Under the pieces are notes generated by a model, which saw only the letters and a program-made list of their open reading frames with translations, ran no database searches and had not been told where the DNA came from. A program made the translations under genes and the position numbers. Shown here in pieces: positions 50,992 to 62,632 of a stretch of 64,000 bases of DNA (positions are counted from its first letter, which is position 1; each line of letters starts with the position of its first letter). This DNA comes from Kitasatospora albolonga (GTDB lineage Bacteria > Actinomycetota > Actinomycetes > Streptomycetales > Streptomycetaceae). The stretch is taken from assembly GCA_002082585.1 (NCBI GenBank), contig CP020563.1:7062001-7126000 (forward strand). The letters are read 5' to 3'.

Positions 50992-52202
50992 GCGGCACCG
51001 CCGTGGTGACCGGTCTCGGCATCACCGCGCCCAACGGCCTCGGCACCGAGGCGTACTGGAAGGCCACGCTGGCGGGCGAGTCCGGGCTCGGCCCCGTCAC
51101 CCGCTTCGACGCCTCCGGCTACCCCTCGCGCGTCGCCGGAGAGGTCCCCGGCTATGTCGCCGAGGAGCACATCCCCAGCCGGCTCATCCCGCAGACCGAC
51201 CACATGACGCGGCTCGCGCTCACCGCCGCCGACTGGGCGCTCGCCGACGCGGGCCTGGACCCCGCCGAACTCCCCGAGTACGGCGTCGGATGTGTCACCT
51301 CGGCCTCCGGCGGAGCGGTCGAGTTCGGCCAGCGCGAGCTCCAGAACCTGTGGAGCAAGGGCAAGGAGTACGTCAGCGCCTACCAGTCCTTCGCCTGGTT
51401 CTACGCCGTCAACACCGGCCAGATCTCCATCCGCAACAAGCTGCGCGGCCCCAGCGGCGTCCTGCTCACCGAACAGGCCGGCGGCATCGACTCCATCGGC
51501 CAGGCCCGGCGCTACATCCGCAAGGGCTTCCCCGCGGCGATCTCCGGCGGGGTCGACGCCCCCCTCTGCCCCTGGGGCTGGGTGCCGCAGATCGCCTCCG
51601 GCCTCATGAGCACCGTCCACGACCCGGCCCGCGCCTACCTGCCGTTCTCCGCCCGGGCCACCGGATACGTGCCCGGCGAGGGCGGGGCCATCCTCCTGAT
51701 CGAGGACGCCGAAGCGGCCCGCGAACGCGGCGCGCCCACGGTGTACGGGGAGATCACCGGGTACGCCGCCACCCTCGACCCGGCCCCGGGCTCGGGCCGC
51801 CCCCCGGGGCTGCGCCGCGCCGCTGAGGGAGCCATCGCCGACGCGGGCCTGCGCCCCGAGGACATCGACGTGGTCCTCGCCGACGCCTCGGGCGACCCCG
51901 CCGCCGACCGCGCCGAGTCGGCCGCGCTCGCCGGGATCTTCGGCCCCGGAGCCGTACCCGTCACCGCGCCCAAGTCCATGACGGGCCGTCTGCTGGCGGG
52001 CGGCGCCGCCCTCGACGTGGCCACGGCCCTCCTCGCCCTGCGCGACGGGGTGATCCCGCCCACCGTCAACGTCACCGAGGCCGCCCCCGACCACCCGATC
52101 GACCTGGTCACCGAGGCCCGCGAGGCCCCCCTGCGCACCGCACTGGTGCTCGCCCGGGGCCACGGCGGATTCAACTCCGCGCTTGTCGTCCGCCGGCCGT
52201 GA
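50988..52202 (+). CDS. Type II PKS ketosynthase beta (chain-length factor)
   Basis: This 404-residue partner of KS-alpha has the KS fold, but the active-site Cys is Gln163 (LLTEQAGGIDSIGQA), the standard CLF change. The residues around the subunit interface (about 105-120) would set chain length, but I cannot read a chain length from the sequence alone. The ATG overlaps the KS-alpha stop. ACP follows after 82 bp. The inferred product class would need a decaketide or longer chain. Confidence 0.97.
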   Translation: MSGTAVVTGLGITAPNGLGTEAYWKATLAGESGLGPVTRFDASGYPSRVAGEVPGYVAEEHIPSRLIPQTDHMTRLALTAADWALADAGLDPAELPEYGVGCVTSASGGAVEFGQRELQNLWSKGKEYVSAYQSFAWFYAVNTGQISIRNKLRGPSGVLLTEQAGGIDSIGQARRYIRKGFPAAISGGVDAPLCPWGWVPQIASGLMSTVHDPARAYLPFSARATGYVPGEGGAILLIEDAEAARERGAPTVYGEITGYAATLDPAPGSGRPPGLRRAAEGAIADAGLRPEDIDVVLADASGDPAADRAESAALAGIFGPGAVPVTAPKSMTGRLLAGGAALDVATALLALRDGVIPPTVNVTEAAPDHPIDLVTEAREAPLRTALVLARGHGGFNSALVVRRP

Positions 52203-52284
52203 CCACCGCGCACCGGCCCCCTGCCCACCCCCCGCACCCGACCGCACACCGCCCACCGCCCGTCAGACGAGAGGACGTCACACC

Positions 52285-52560
52285 ATGACCGCCACCACGA
52301 CCACCACGACCGTCACCCTGGCCGATCTGACCCGGATGCTCCGCGAGAGCGCGGGCGAGGAGGAGGGCGTCGACCTGGACGGCGACGTCATCGACACCCC
52401 CTTCATGGAGCTCGGCTACGACTCCCTGGCCCTGCTCCAGGTCATCGGCCAGATCCAGCGCGAGTACGGCATCGAGATACCGGACGACGCCGTGGTCGAC
52501 GCCGAGACCCCGAGGGCGCTCCTCGCCCTCGTCAACGCCGGACAGACCGCCACGGCCTGA
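52285..52560 (+). CDS. Type II PKS acyl carrier protein
   Basis: This 91-residue ACP has the pantetheine site GYDSLALL with Ser47 and a Thr-rich N-terminus. It is the extension ACP of the minimal PKS; the ACP domain at 39.9 kb is the likely starter carrier. ATG 52285 is preceded by GAGAGGACG. A strong hairpin and three 17-bp repeats follow before the AT gene, so the minimal PKS message may end or be attenuated here. Confidence 0.97.
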   Translation: MTATTTTTTVTLADLTRMLRESAGEEEGVDLDGDVIDTPFMELGYDSLALLQVIGQIQREYGIEIPDDAVVDAETPRALLALVNAGQTATA

Positions 52561-52576
52561 CCCGGACCGCCGACCC

Positions 52577-52614
52577 GGCCGGCCCGCCCGAACATCCCCC
52601 CGGGCGGGCCGGCC
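52577..52614 (+). terminator. Hairpin between ACP and AT genes
   Basis: A 14-bp perfect stem (52577-52590 with 52601-52614) with a 10-nt loop lies 17 bp after the ACP stop. It may terminate or attenuate the minimal PKS transcript. Confidence 0.65.
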
Positions 52615-52627
52615 GCCCGGCTCCCCG

Positions 52628-52678
52628 CTCATCAGGACCACGCGCTCATCAGGACCATGCGCCCATCAGGCCCACGCG
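52628..52678. repeat. Three tandem 17-bp repeats
   Basis: CTCATCAGGACCACGCG at 52628-52644 is followed head-to-tail by one copy with a single change (52645-52661) and one with two changes (52662-52678). It lies just before the AT gene. Confidence 0.85.
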
Positions 52679-52694
52679 CCCCGCAGGAGGGAAC

Positions 52695-54458
52695 ATGTCG
52701 CTCACCTCGTCCAGCGCGGTCGTCCGGAGGCTGGTCGTCAGCCCCGGCCACGCCCCCTCGCCCGCCGAGCCGCAGCGGCTCGTGGCCACCCCCGCCGCCC
52801 TCTCGGCCGTGCTCCGCGCCTTCGGCCGCCCGCTCGACCGGCTGCCGGTGCGCACCGCCGTCTACATCGGCGGACCCGCCCGCGAACTTCCCTCCGTCCA
52901 CGAGGGCTTCACCATCCGCACCGAACGCAGCCCCGGCCGCGCCCTGCGCCGCGCCGCCCGCGAACTGCACGACGGGACCACCGACCTCGCCATCGTCGCG
53001 GGCTTCGCCGAACCGGACCCCGGCACCATCACCGTCCACGCCGTCCGCCGCGCCGCCGAGGCGGTCGCCGACTCCGAGCGGATCATCGGCCTGCTCGACC
53101 TGACGACGGGCGGCCCCGACGACCTCCCGCCCGTCCGCCCGCTCTCCCACGGCCACCGCGAGACCGGCCCCGACCGCCACCGGCTGCTCCTCTGGTCGGG
53201 CCGGGACGAGCGGGACGAGGCCCGGGTGCGCGGCGAACTGCTCTCCGTGCTCGACGGGTCCCACAGCGAGGCGTTCCCCGCCCTGCCCACCGCCGTCCCC
53301 TGCGGCACCCCGCCGGGCCCGGTGCGCGGGGCCGCCGTCGCCGTCTCCGCGCTGGCCGCCGCGAGCGTCCACAAGGCACGGCCGGTGAAGACCGGCCGGC
53401 CGCGCCAGATCGCCCTTCTCTTCCCGGGCCAGGGCTCCCAGCACACCGGCATGGCCACCGGCCTCTACCGCCGCGACCCCGTCTTCACCGCCGCCGTCGA
53501 CGCCGTCTTCGCCCACATGGGCGAGGAGGGCCGACGGGTCCGCGAGGACTGGCTCACCCCCGGCCCGCCCCGGATACCCGTGGACGACGTACGGCGGGCC
53601 CAGCCCCTGCTGTTCGCCGTCGACTACGCGCTCGGCAGGCTCGTCCTGAGCTGGGGCGTGCGCCCGGCCGCCCTGCTCGGCCACAGCGCGGGCGAGCTGG
53701 TCGCCGCGACGCTGGCCGGGGTGGTCTCCCTGGGCGACGCCGTCTCCATGGTGATGTCCCGGGTCCGCGAGGCGGTCAGGATTCCCGAGGGCGGCATGCT
53801 CGCGGTCGCCGCGAGCGAGGAGCGGCTGAGCCCCTATCTGACCGGTGAGGTGGTCGTCGCCGCGGTCAACGCCGCCCAGCAGGTGATGCTCGCGGGCCCC
53901 GCAGCACCCCTGGCCGAGGTCCGCGAACGGCTCAGGGCCGACGGGCTCACCGTCGTGGACGTGCCCGCCTCCAGCCCGTTCCACTCGCCCGCCATGGCCC
54001 CGGCCGCCGAGCAGGTCGAGGCCGACTACCGCCGCATCCCGCTGCGCGAACCGGTCCTGCCCCTCTACTCCGGCTACACCGGGACGCTGATGGGGGCTCA
54101 GGAGGCGCTCGACCCGCGCTTCTGGGCCCGCCAGATCACCGACACCGTCCGCTTCAAGGACGCCCTGGAGGAGCTCCTCGCGATCGAGGACGTCCTGCTG
54201 ATCGAGGCGGGCCCCCGGCAGACCCTCACCGCCTTCGCCCGCCGCCACCGCGCGGTGCGCCTCGGCGCGAGCGCGGCGGCCCCCCTGCTGCCCGCCCGCC
54301 CGGGCACCGGGGAGGCGGACCGCCAGTCGGTCCTGACGGCGGCGGCCCGCGTCTGGACCGAGGGCCACGACCTGGACATGCGGGCGGTCTCCGGCCTGTG
54401 GACCTGGTCCGCCGACCGGGCCCGGACCCCGGCGGCCCTGGCGGGCGTACCCGGATGA
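52695..54458 (+). CDS. Acyltransferase with degenerate KS-like N-terminus
   Basis: This 587-residue protein has an intact AT domain from about 238 (LLFPGQGSQHTGM), nucleophile Ser331 in GHSAGE and His430 in PFHSPAM. The first 230 residues look like a shrunken type I KS plus its linker: LRRAARELHDGTTDLAIVAGF resembles the KS segment after the active site, and HRLLLWSGRDERDEARVRGEL resembles the KS-AT linker. Catalytic KS residues are missing. It probably loads the starter or malonyl units as the working partner of the inactive AT at 39.9 kb. GGAGGG precedes the ATG. Confidence 0.9.
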   Translation: MSLTSSSAVVRRLVVSPGHAPSPAEPQRLVATPAALSAVLRAFGRPLDRLPVRTAVYIGGPARELPSVHEGFTIRTERSPGRALRRAARELHDGTTDLAIVAGFAEPDPGTITVHAVRRAAEAVADSERIIGLLDLTTGGPDDLPPVRPLSHGHRETGPDRHRLLLWSGRDERDEARVRGELLSVLDGSHSEAFPALPTAVPCGTPPGPVRGAAVAVSALAAASVHKARPVKTGRPRQIALLFPGQGSQHTGMATGLYRRDPVFTAAVDAVFAHMGEEGRRVREDWLTPGPPRIPVDDVRRAQPLLFAVDYALGRLVLSWGVRPAALLGHSAGELVAATLAGVVSLGDAVSMVMSRVREAVRIPEGGMLAVAASEERLSPYLTGEVVVAAVNAAQQVMLAGPAAPLAEVRERLRADGLTVVDVPASSPFHSPAMAPAAEQVEADYRRIPLREPVLPLYSGYTGTLMGAQEALDPRFWARQITDTVRFKDALEELLAIEDVLLIEAGPRQTLTAFARRHRAVRLGASAAAPLLPARPGTGEADRQSVLTAAARVWTEGHDLDMRAVSGLWTWSADRARTPAALAGVPG

Positions 54459-54709
54459 CCGCCGTACGGCGCCTGCTCGCCGCGCTGGGCCGCTCGCTGT
54501 CGGCGGCGGGCTGGATGTGGCTCGGCCTGGCGGGCGTGGGCCCGCCCCCACCGCCCGGGCCGCCACCGCCCGGCTCCCCGCAGCCAGGGCCCCTGCGGCC
54601 GCCGCCGGAGGGGCACCCCGAACGCCTCTGCCCGGAAGTCCCCCTGACCGAGGCGGAACGGGCCCTGGCGCGCGATCTGGCCCGGACGGCTCCCCGGGAC
54701 GGCGGCTGA
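54455..54709 (+). CDS. Small proline-rich protein (DUF6059-like)
   Basis: This 84-residue protein has a short amphipathic/hydrophobic N-terminus (VRRLLAALGRSLSAAGWMWLGLAG), a proline/glycine run and a conserved-looking end GHPERLCPEVPLTEAERALARDL. That layout fits the small DUF6059 proteins often found in Streptomyces polyketide clusters; the assignment is from memory. The ATG overlaps the AT stop by four bases, so it is translationally coupled. Function unknown. It appears to be the last gene of the polyketide cluster on this side. Confidence 0.7.
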   Translation: MTAVRRLLAALGRSLSAAGWMWLGLAGVGPPPPPGPPPPGSPQPGPLRPPPEGHPERLCPEVPLTEAERALARDLARTAPRDGG

Positions 54710-54952
54710 CCGCCCCGGCGGTCTTCCCCCGGCCCGGGAAGTGCTCCAGGATGGGTGCCCCCGTACGACGCGCGCCCCGGGGCGTGGCGGGACAGGGCCC
54801 GGCATGCCCCGTTATGGAAGGATCTTCGGCAGCGTGTCGTACGAGGCCGGCGCCCGCGAGGCCGAAGCCGACGCGCGCGTGAGAAGCGGCACCACGGCCG
54901 AAGCACGCGTGAGACACGGGACCACATGTGCCCCTGGATTAGGAGATCCGCC

Positions 54953-55954
54953 ATGGACTTCGGACTCGTCCTCCAGACCGACCCGCCCGCATCGGCCGTC
55001 GTCGGCCTGATGCGCCGCGCCGAGCGCAACGGCTTCCGCTACGGCTGGACCTTCGACTCCGCGGTGCTCTGGCAGGAGCCGTTCGTCATCTACAGCCGCA
55101 TCCTGGAGCACACCGACCGCCTCACCGTGGGCCCCATGGTCACCAACCCCGGCACCCGCACCTGGGAGGTCACCGCCTCCACCTTCGCCACCCTCAACGA
55201 CATGTACGGCAACCGCACGGTGTGCGGGATCGGGCGCGGCGACTCCGCGATGCGGGTCGCGGGCCGCCGCCCCAACACGCTGGCCCGCCTCGGCGAGGCC
55301 ATCGACGTCATCCGGGACCTCGCCGAGGGCCGGGAGGCCGTGGTCGACGGACAGCCGGTGCAGATCCCGTGGGTGAAGGACGGGCGGCTGCCGGTCTGGA
55401 TGGCGGCGTACGGGCCCAAGGCCCTCGCACTGGCCGGACAGAAGGCGGACGGCTTCATCCTCCAGCTCGCCGACCCCTTCCTCACCGAGTGGATGATCAA
55501 GGCGGTACGGGACGCGGCGTCCGACGCCGGACGCGACCCGGACTCCGTCACCATCTGCGTCGCCGCCCCCGCCTACGTGGGCGACGACCTCGACCACGCC
55601 CGTGAGCAGTGCCGCTGGTTCGGCGGCATGGTCGGCAACCACGTCGCCGACCTGGTCGCCCGCTACGGCGAGCACTCCGGCCTGGTGCCCGAGGCGCTCA
55701 CCGCGTACATCGCGGGCCGCTCCGGCTACGACTACAGCCACCACGGCCGCACCGGCAACCCGGACACCGCCTTCGTCCCGGACGAGATCGTCGACCGGTT
55801 CTGCCTGCTGGGCCCCGCCGAGGCGCACATCGAGAAGCTGCGCCACCTGAAGGAGCTCGGCGTCGACCAGTTCGCCGTCTACAACATGCACGACGCCAAG
55901 GAGGCGACGATCGACGCGTACGGCTCCGAGATCATCCCCGCCCTGACCGGCTGA
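54953..55954 (+). CDS. LLM-class F420-dependent oxidoreductase
   Basis: This 333-residue luciferase-like protein starts MDFGLVLQTDPPASAVVGLMRRAERNGFRYGWTFDS. It has MVTNPGTRTWEVTASTFATLNDMYGNRTVCGIGRGDS and WMAAYGPKALALAGQKADGFI, all typical of the F420-dependent group near TIGR03842. TAGGAGATC lies before the ATG. There is no SARP-type site, and its neighbours are ordinary genes, so I place it outside the polyketide cluster. A tailoring reduction cannot be fully excluded. The 243 bp upstream hold no other recognisable feature. Confidence 0.9.
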   Translation: MDFGLVLQTDPPASAVVGLMRRAERNGFRYGWTFDSAVLWQEPFVIYSRILEHTDRLTVGPMVTNPGTRTWEVTASTFATLNDMYGNRTVCGIGRGDSAMRVAGRRPNTLARLGEAIDVIRDLAEGREAVVDGQPVQIPWVKDGRLPVWMAAYGPKALALAGQKADGFILQLADPFLTEWMIKAVRDAASDAGRDPDSVTICVAAPAYVGDDLDHAREQCRWFGGMVGNHVADLVARYGEHSGLVPEALTAYIAGRSGYDYSHHGRTGNPDTAFVPDEIVDRFCLLGPAEAHIEKLRHLKELGVDQFAVYNMHDAKEATIDAYGSEIIPALTG

Positions 55955-55967
55955 GGCCGCCCGGGAT

Positions 55968-56729
55968 TCACACCGGTTTGACGCTGCGCCCCAGCAGAGC
56001 CGTCACATCCACTGTCTCGTCCGCCGACGGAGTCGTGTCCGGCACCGGCCGGTCGAAGCCGGAGAAGTCCACCGTCCCCTTCTCGTCCGGCCCGTCCGCC
56101 GTGATCCGCACCGGGTACGGCTCGCCCTCGGTGGCCACGTACACCGTCAGCCGCTCGTCGCCCTGCGCGCGGGTCACCGGGACGACCGGGGCGCCGTTCA
56201 CCTCGGTCTCCGCGCCCTTCGTCAGCGTGCCCCGGTCGGCCGCGTCGGGGTTGTCCGCGAGCAGCTCGCGGAAGGTGTCGAGATCGCAGACCTCGGTCAC
56301 CGTCAGCAGCCGGGGGTCGTCCGCCTTCGCCTTCATGTACCGGCCGTCGAGGATCGCGTCGAACGTGGAGCCGCCGATGGGGACATGGGTCTCCCAGAAC
56401 GCCTTGTCCGGCTTCAGCCAGACGTCGTCGGCGCGCTTCACGATCTCCACGGACCCGTCCTCGCCCGTGTCGACCCCGCCCGCGCAGTTGCCCTCCCGGT
56501 CGAGCGTGAGATCGATGCTCATCCGCTCGCCGCTCCCGCCGACGCTTCCCCGCGCGCTCAGATGCAGAGAGGAGACCCCGAGCAGGGCCTCGCGCGAGCG
56601 GTCCGCGATCTGTTCGGCGCCGAGCGAGGCGATGTCGTCGTCGGCCTGCGCGACCGCGCCGCCCGTCACGGTGAGGGCGACGGCCGCCGCCCCCGCGGCG
56701 GCCCGTGCGGCCCAACGGTGTCCGCTCAC
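55968..56729 (-). CDS. Secreted LppX/LprG-like protein
   Basis: This 253-residue protein has a signal peptide (RWAARAAAGAAAVALTVTGGAVAQA, cleavage predicted before DDD). No lipobox cysteine is seen. The mature part alternates strands and resembles the LppX/LprG-type antiparallel sheet that binds lipids (SSLHLSARG, DREGNCAGG, ADDVWLKPDKAFWETHV). GTG 56729 follows AAGGAGG, which is better than the upstream ATG 56777. Probably an extracytoplasmic lipid carrier or sensor. It is convergent with the F420 gene and not part of the polyketide pathway. Confidence 0.75.
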   Translation of the reverse strand: MSGHRWAARAAAGAAAVALTVTGGAVAQADDDIASLGAEQIADRSREALLGVSSLHLSARGSVGGSGERMSIDLTLDREGNCAGGVDTGEDGSVEIVKRADDVWLKPDKAFWETHVPIGGSTFDAILDGRYMKAKADDPRLLTVTEVCDLDTFRELLADNPDAADRGTLTKGAETEVNGAPVVPVTRAQGDERLTVYVATEGEPYPVRITADGPDEKGTVDFSGFDRPVPDTTPSADETVDVTALLGRSVKPV

Positions 56730-57075
56730 GTCGTCGCCTCCTTGGCCAGGGCCGCTGTGCGGGCCCGCTCCGGGCATGCGATCCGGACCGTCCGTCCGTT
56801 CCTTTGAGCGTACGCCGGGGAGGCGGGCGGCGCCCGGTACGCCTACGCAGGGTCACGTACGGGCCGGGCTTCCGGTCACGGAGAGCCGCCGGACCCACAG
56901 CCGGACCCACCGCCGACCCCCGCCACCGGACGCGCCATCGGCTCCCGCCTCCGGTCACTCGCCGCACCGGAACGCTTGAGCGACCTCCCACTCCTCGTTA
57001 CCCTCCAGTAAGTACCTGTGGGCGGCGGCCGGGACGACCGGGCGGCCCCACGGCCACGAGGGAGGCGGCACGCCC
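56730..57075 (+). promoter_or_regulatory. Intergenic region with a likely promoter for the amidase
   Basis: This 346-bp gene-free stretch holds a sigma-70-like pair, TTGAGC at 56976 and TACCCT at 56999, 17 bp apart. The amidase ATG at 57076 is about 70 bp on. I see no other structure. Confidence 0.4.
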
Positions 57076-58551
57076 ATGTCCTCAGCGGAGCCCACCGAGC
57101 AGACCGGTCCGGCCGTACGACCCCACTCCGAGCGCCCTTCGCCCTCCAGGCCCACCCCGGAGCCGATGCCCGGGCTGGCGGAGAGCGCGCGCCTGCTCGC
57201 CGCATCCGCCACCACCTCCACCGCGCTCGTCGCCGACGCCCTCGCCCGGATCGAGGCGAGCCGGACCACCCTCAACGCCTTCCGTCATCTGCGGGCCGAG
57301 GCCGCCCTCGCGGAGGCCGCGGAGGCCGACCGCAGGCTGGCGGCGGGGGAGCGGCTGCCGCTGCTGGGCGTCCCGGTCGCGGTCAAGGACGACACCGATG
57401 TGGCGGGCCTGCCCACGCACTTCGGCTGCGACGGCGAGCGGCCCCCGGCCACCGCCGACAGCGAGGCGGTCCGCAGGCTGCGCGCCGCCGGGGCCGTCGT
57501 CGTCGGCAAGACCAACTCCTGCGAACTGGGCCAGTGGCCGTTCACCGAGGGCCCCGCCTTCGGCGCCACCCGCAACCCCTGGAACACCGCCCACACCCCC
57601 GGCGGCTCCTCCGGCGGATCGGCCGCCGCCGTCGCCGCGGGCCTGGTCCCCGCCGCCCTCGGCTCGGACGGCGCCGGGTCCGTCCGCATCCCCGCAGCCT
57701 GGACGCACCTCGTCGGCATCAAGCCCCAGCGCGGCCGGGTCTCCGTCCACCCGCACCACGACGCCTTCCAGGGCCTCACCGTCAACGGCCCGCTCGCCCG
57801 TACGGTGGCCGACGCCGCGCTCCTGCTGGACGCGGCCTCCGGCGCGCACCCCGGCGACCTCCACCGCCCGCCCGCCGTCCGCGCCTCGGACGCCGCCCGC
57901 CGGGACCCCGGCCGCCTCCGCATCGCCCTCGCCTGGCGCCCCCCGCTCACCCTGACCGGCGCCGGACCGGACCCCGAGGTGCGCCGGGCCGTCGCCGCGC
58001 TGGCCGAGACCCTGGCCCGGCTCGGCCACCACGTCGAGGAGGCCCGCCCCCGCTACGGGCTGATCGGCCTCGCCTTCGTCCCCCGCGCCACCACCGGCAT
58101 CGCCGAGTTCGCCGCCCGCCACCCCGAACCGGCCCTCCTCGACCCGCGCACCCGCAGCGCCCTGCGGACCGGGACGCGGCTCGGCGGCCGGGTGGTCCGG
58201 GCCGCCCGCGCCCGCGAGGTGCGCCAGCACCGCCGGATCGGTGCCCTCTTCGACACGTACGACGTCCTCCTCACCCCGACGACCGCCGCACCCCCGCCCC
58301 GTATCGGCACCTTCGACCGCCTCAGCGCCTGGCGCACCGACGTCACCATGGCCGCCGCCTGCCCCTACGCCTGGCCGTGGAACGTCCTCGGCTGGCCCGG
58401 CATCAGCGTCCCCGCCGGTTTCACCCGCTCCGGCCTCCCCGTCGGCGCCCAGCTGCTCGGCCCCTCCCGCGGCGAGGAGCGGCTGATCGCCCTGGCGGCC
58501 CAGCTTGAGGACGACCTGCGCTGGTACGAGCACCGGCCCCCGGCCCCGTAA
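57076..58551 (+). CDS. Amidase signature family hydrolase
   Basis: This 491-residue enzyme has the AS triad: Lys104 (VAVKDD), cis-Ser179 (TPGGSSGGSAAAVAAG) and Ser202 (GSDGAGSVRIPA). The C-terminal part has TPTTAAPPPR and WNVLGWPGISVPAG, common in this family. It hydrolyses amides; the substrate (for example a nitrile-derived or aryl amide) is not shown. The start at ATG 57076 follows GAGGGAGG. No link to the polyketide pathway is visible. GatA is unlikely because the GatC/GatB genes are absent nearby. Confidence 0.92.
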   Translation: MSSAEPTEQTGPAVRPHSERPSPSRPTPEPMPGLAESARLLAASATTSTALVADALARIEASRTTLNAFRHLRAEAALAEAAEADRRLAAGERLPLLGVPVAVKDDTDVAGLPTHFGCDGERPPATADSEAVRRLRAAGAVVVGKTNSCELGQWPFTEGPAFGATRNPWNTAHTPGGSSGGSAAAVAAGLVPAALGSDGAGSVRIPAAWTHLVGIKPQRGRVSVHPHHDAFQGLTVNGPLARTVADAALLLDAASGAHPGDLHRPPAVRASDAARRDPGRLRIALAWRPPLTLTGAGPDPEVRRAVAALAETLARLGHHVEEARPRYGLIGLAFVPRATTGIAEFAARHPEPALLDPRTRSALRTGTRLGGRVVRAARAREVRQHRRIGALFDTYDVLLTPTTAAPPPRIGTFDRLSAWRTDVTMAAACPYAWPWNVLGWPGISVPAGFTRSGLPVGAQLLGPSRGEERLIALAAQLEDDLRWYEHRPPAP

Positions 58552-60903
<2,352 letters not shown>

Positions 60904-61036
60904 GGTGAGGGGCGGGGGAGACCCCGTCGCGCGACTCCGTTCCGCCCCGGCAGGCCCCGCGCCCGTCGGGGCGGTTCGCGTGTCGGCGCCCATGCCGTTC
61001 GGGTGAAGGGGCAATCCGCCCGCCCCACGGCTCCGA

Positions 61037-62617
61037 ATGACGACCGTGAGGATCACACGCACAGCCCTGACCCGCGGCGCGCTCGCCGCCCTGAGCGGCC
61101 TGCTCGCCGGATTCGCCGCCCTGGCCACCGCCGAACTCGTCTCGGCGGCCGTCAGACCCGAGGCGAGCCCCGTGACGGCGGTCGGCGGGGCGGCCATCGA
61201 CCGGACGCCTGCCGGGGTGAAGGACTGGGCGATCCGGACCTTCGGCGAGAACGACAAGTTCGTCCTCCAGCTCGGCATCGTCATCACGCTCGCCCTCCTC
61301 GCCCTCGCCGTCGGTGTGCTGGCGCTGCGCCACCGCCGTACGGGCTCCGCCGCCGTCCTGGCCTTCGGCGTGGTCGGCGCTGCCGCCGCCGTCAGCCGCC
61401 CCGACTCCACCGGCCTCGCCGACGGGCTCCCGTCGCTGGCCGGCGCGGTGGCCGGGGCGGTCCTGCTGTACGTCCTCGTCGGCAGGCTCACCGTCCCGCG
61501 CGCGTACTCACGGGACGAGGAGGGCGGCTGGGACCGGCGGGGCTTCCTGATCGCCGCCACCGCCGCTGCCGTCGCCTCCACGGCGGCGGGGGCGGTCGGC
61601 CGGACCCTCAACGGCCAAAGCGCCCAGGACGCCGTCGCCTCCCGCAACGCCGTGACGCTCCCCGCCCCGGCCTCGCCCGCCAAGCCGGTCCCGGCCGGGG
61701 CACGGCTGCGCGTCCCCGGCATCAGCCCCTTCACCACCCCCGCCGGTACGTTCTACCGCGTGGACACCGCCCTGGTGATCCCCAAGGTCGACGCGAACAC
61801 CTGGCGGCTGCGCATCCACGGCAGGGGCGTACGCCGGGACCTGGAGCTCACCTACCGGGACCTGCTGAACCGCCCCCTGATCGAACGCGAGATCACCCTC
61901 TGCTGTGTCTCCAACGAGGTCGGTGGCCCCTACATCGGCCACGCCCGGTGGATCGGCGTCCGCCTGGCCGACCTGCTCAAGGAGGCGGGCGTCAGACCGC
62001 CTTCCCGGGGCGGGAAGGCGGACCAGATCATCGCCCGCTCGGTGGACGGCATGACCCTCGGCACCCCCGTCGAGGACGTCATGGACGGCCGGGACGCCAT
62101 GCTCGCCGTCGGCATGAACGGCGAACCGCTCCCCTTCGTCCACGGCTTCCCCGTGCGCATGCTGGTGCCCGGACTGTACGGGTACGTCTCGGCCTGCAAG
62201 TGGATCGAGGAAATCGAGCTCACCACCTTCGCGGACCACGACGCGTACTGGGTGAAGCGCAAGTGGGCCCGCCGGGCCCCGGTCAAGACCCAGTCCCGGA
62301 TCGACACCCCCAAGCCCTTCGGCCGCCCCGGGGCCGGGACGGTCATGGTCGCCGGGGTGGCCTGGGCCCAGCACCGGGGGATCGACAAGGTCGAGATCCG
62401 CGTCGACGACGGCCCGTGGCGCCCGGCCCAGCTCGCCGAGCGGACCAGCATTGACACCTGGCGCCAGTGGTCCTACCCCTGGAAGGCCACCCCCGGCGGC
62501 CACACCCTCACCGTCCGCGCCACCGACGGCACGGGCGAGGTCCAGACCGAGAAGCGCACCAAGACCGTCCCGGACGGGGCGAGCGGCTGGCACTCGGTCG
62601 TGGTCACGGTGGAATGA
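61037..62617 (+). CDS. Membrane-anchored molybdopterin oxidoreductase (sulfite oxidase family)
   Basis: This 526-residue protein has about four to five N-terminal membrane segments (residues 10-200, LLAGFAALATAEL, LQLGIVITLALLALAVGVLAL). A periplasmic-type sulfite-oxidase fold follows, with the cofactor cysteine in ITLCCVSNEVGG, GVRLADLLKEAG and MLVPGLYGYVSACKWI, then a dimerisation-like domain from about 420 (VAGVAWAQHRGIDKVEIRVD). It is the YedY/SorA-like type of actinobacteria. The start ATG 61037 has no strong ribosome site. It is unrelated to the polyketide genes. Confidence 0.9.
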   Translation: MTTVRITRTALTRGALAALSGLLAGFAALATAELVSAAVRPEASPVTAVGGAAIDRTPAGVKDWAIRTFGENDKFVLQLGIVITLALLALAVGVLALRHRRTGSAAVLAFGVVGAAAAVSRPDSTGLADGLPSLAGAVAGAVLLYVLVGRLTVPRAYSRDEEGGWDRRGFLIAATAAAVASTAAGAVGRTLNGQSAQDAVASRNAVTLPAPASPAKPVPAGARLRVPGISPFTTPAGTFYRVDTALVIPKVDANTWRLRIHGRGVRRDLELTYRDLLNRPLIEREITLCCVSNEVGGPYIGHARWIGVRLADLLKEAGVRPPSRGGKADQIIARSVDGMTLGTPVEDVMDGRDAMLAVGMNGEPLPFVHGFPVRMLVPGLYGYVSACKWIEEIELTTFADHDAYWVKRKWARRAPVKTQSRIDTPKPFGRPGAGTVMVAGVAWAQHRGIDKVEIRVDDGPWRPAQLAERTSIDTWRQWSYPWKATPGGHTLTVRATDGTGEVQTEKRTKTVPDGASGWHSVVVTVE

Positions 62618-62632
62618 CCGCGACGGCAGCCT

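Noticed and set aside
50988..52202. Missing active-site Cys in KS-beta as an oddity.
   Set aside because: Gln at this position is the normal chain-length-factor state.
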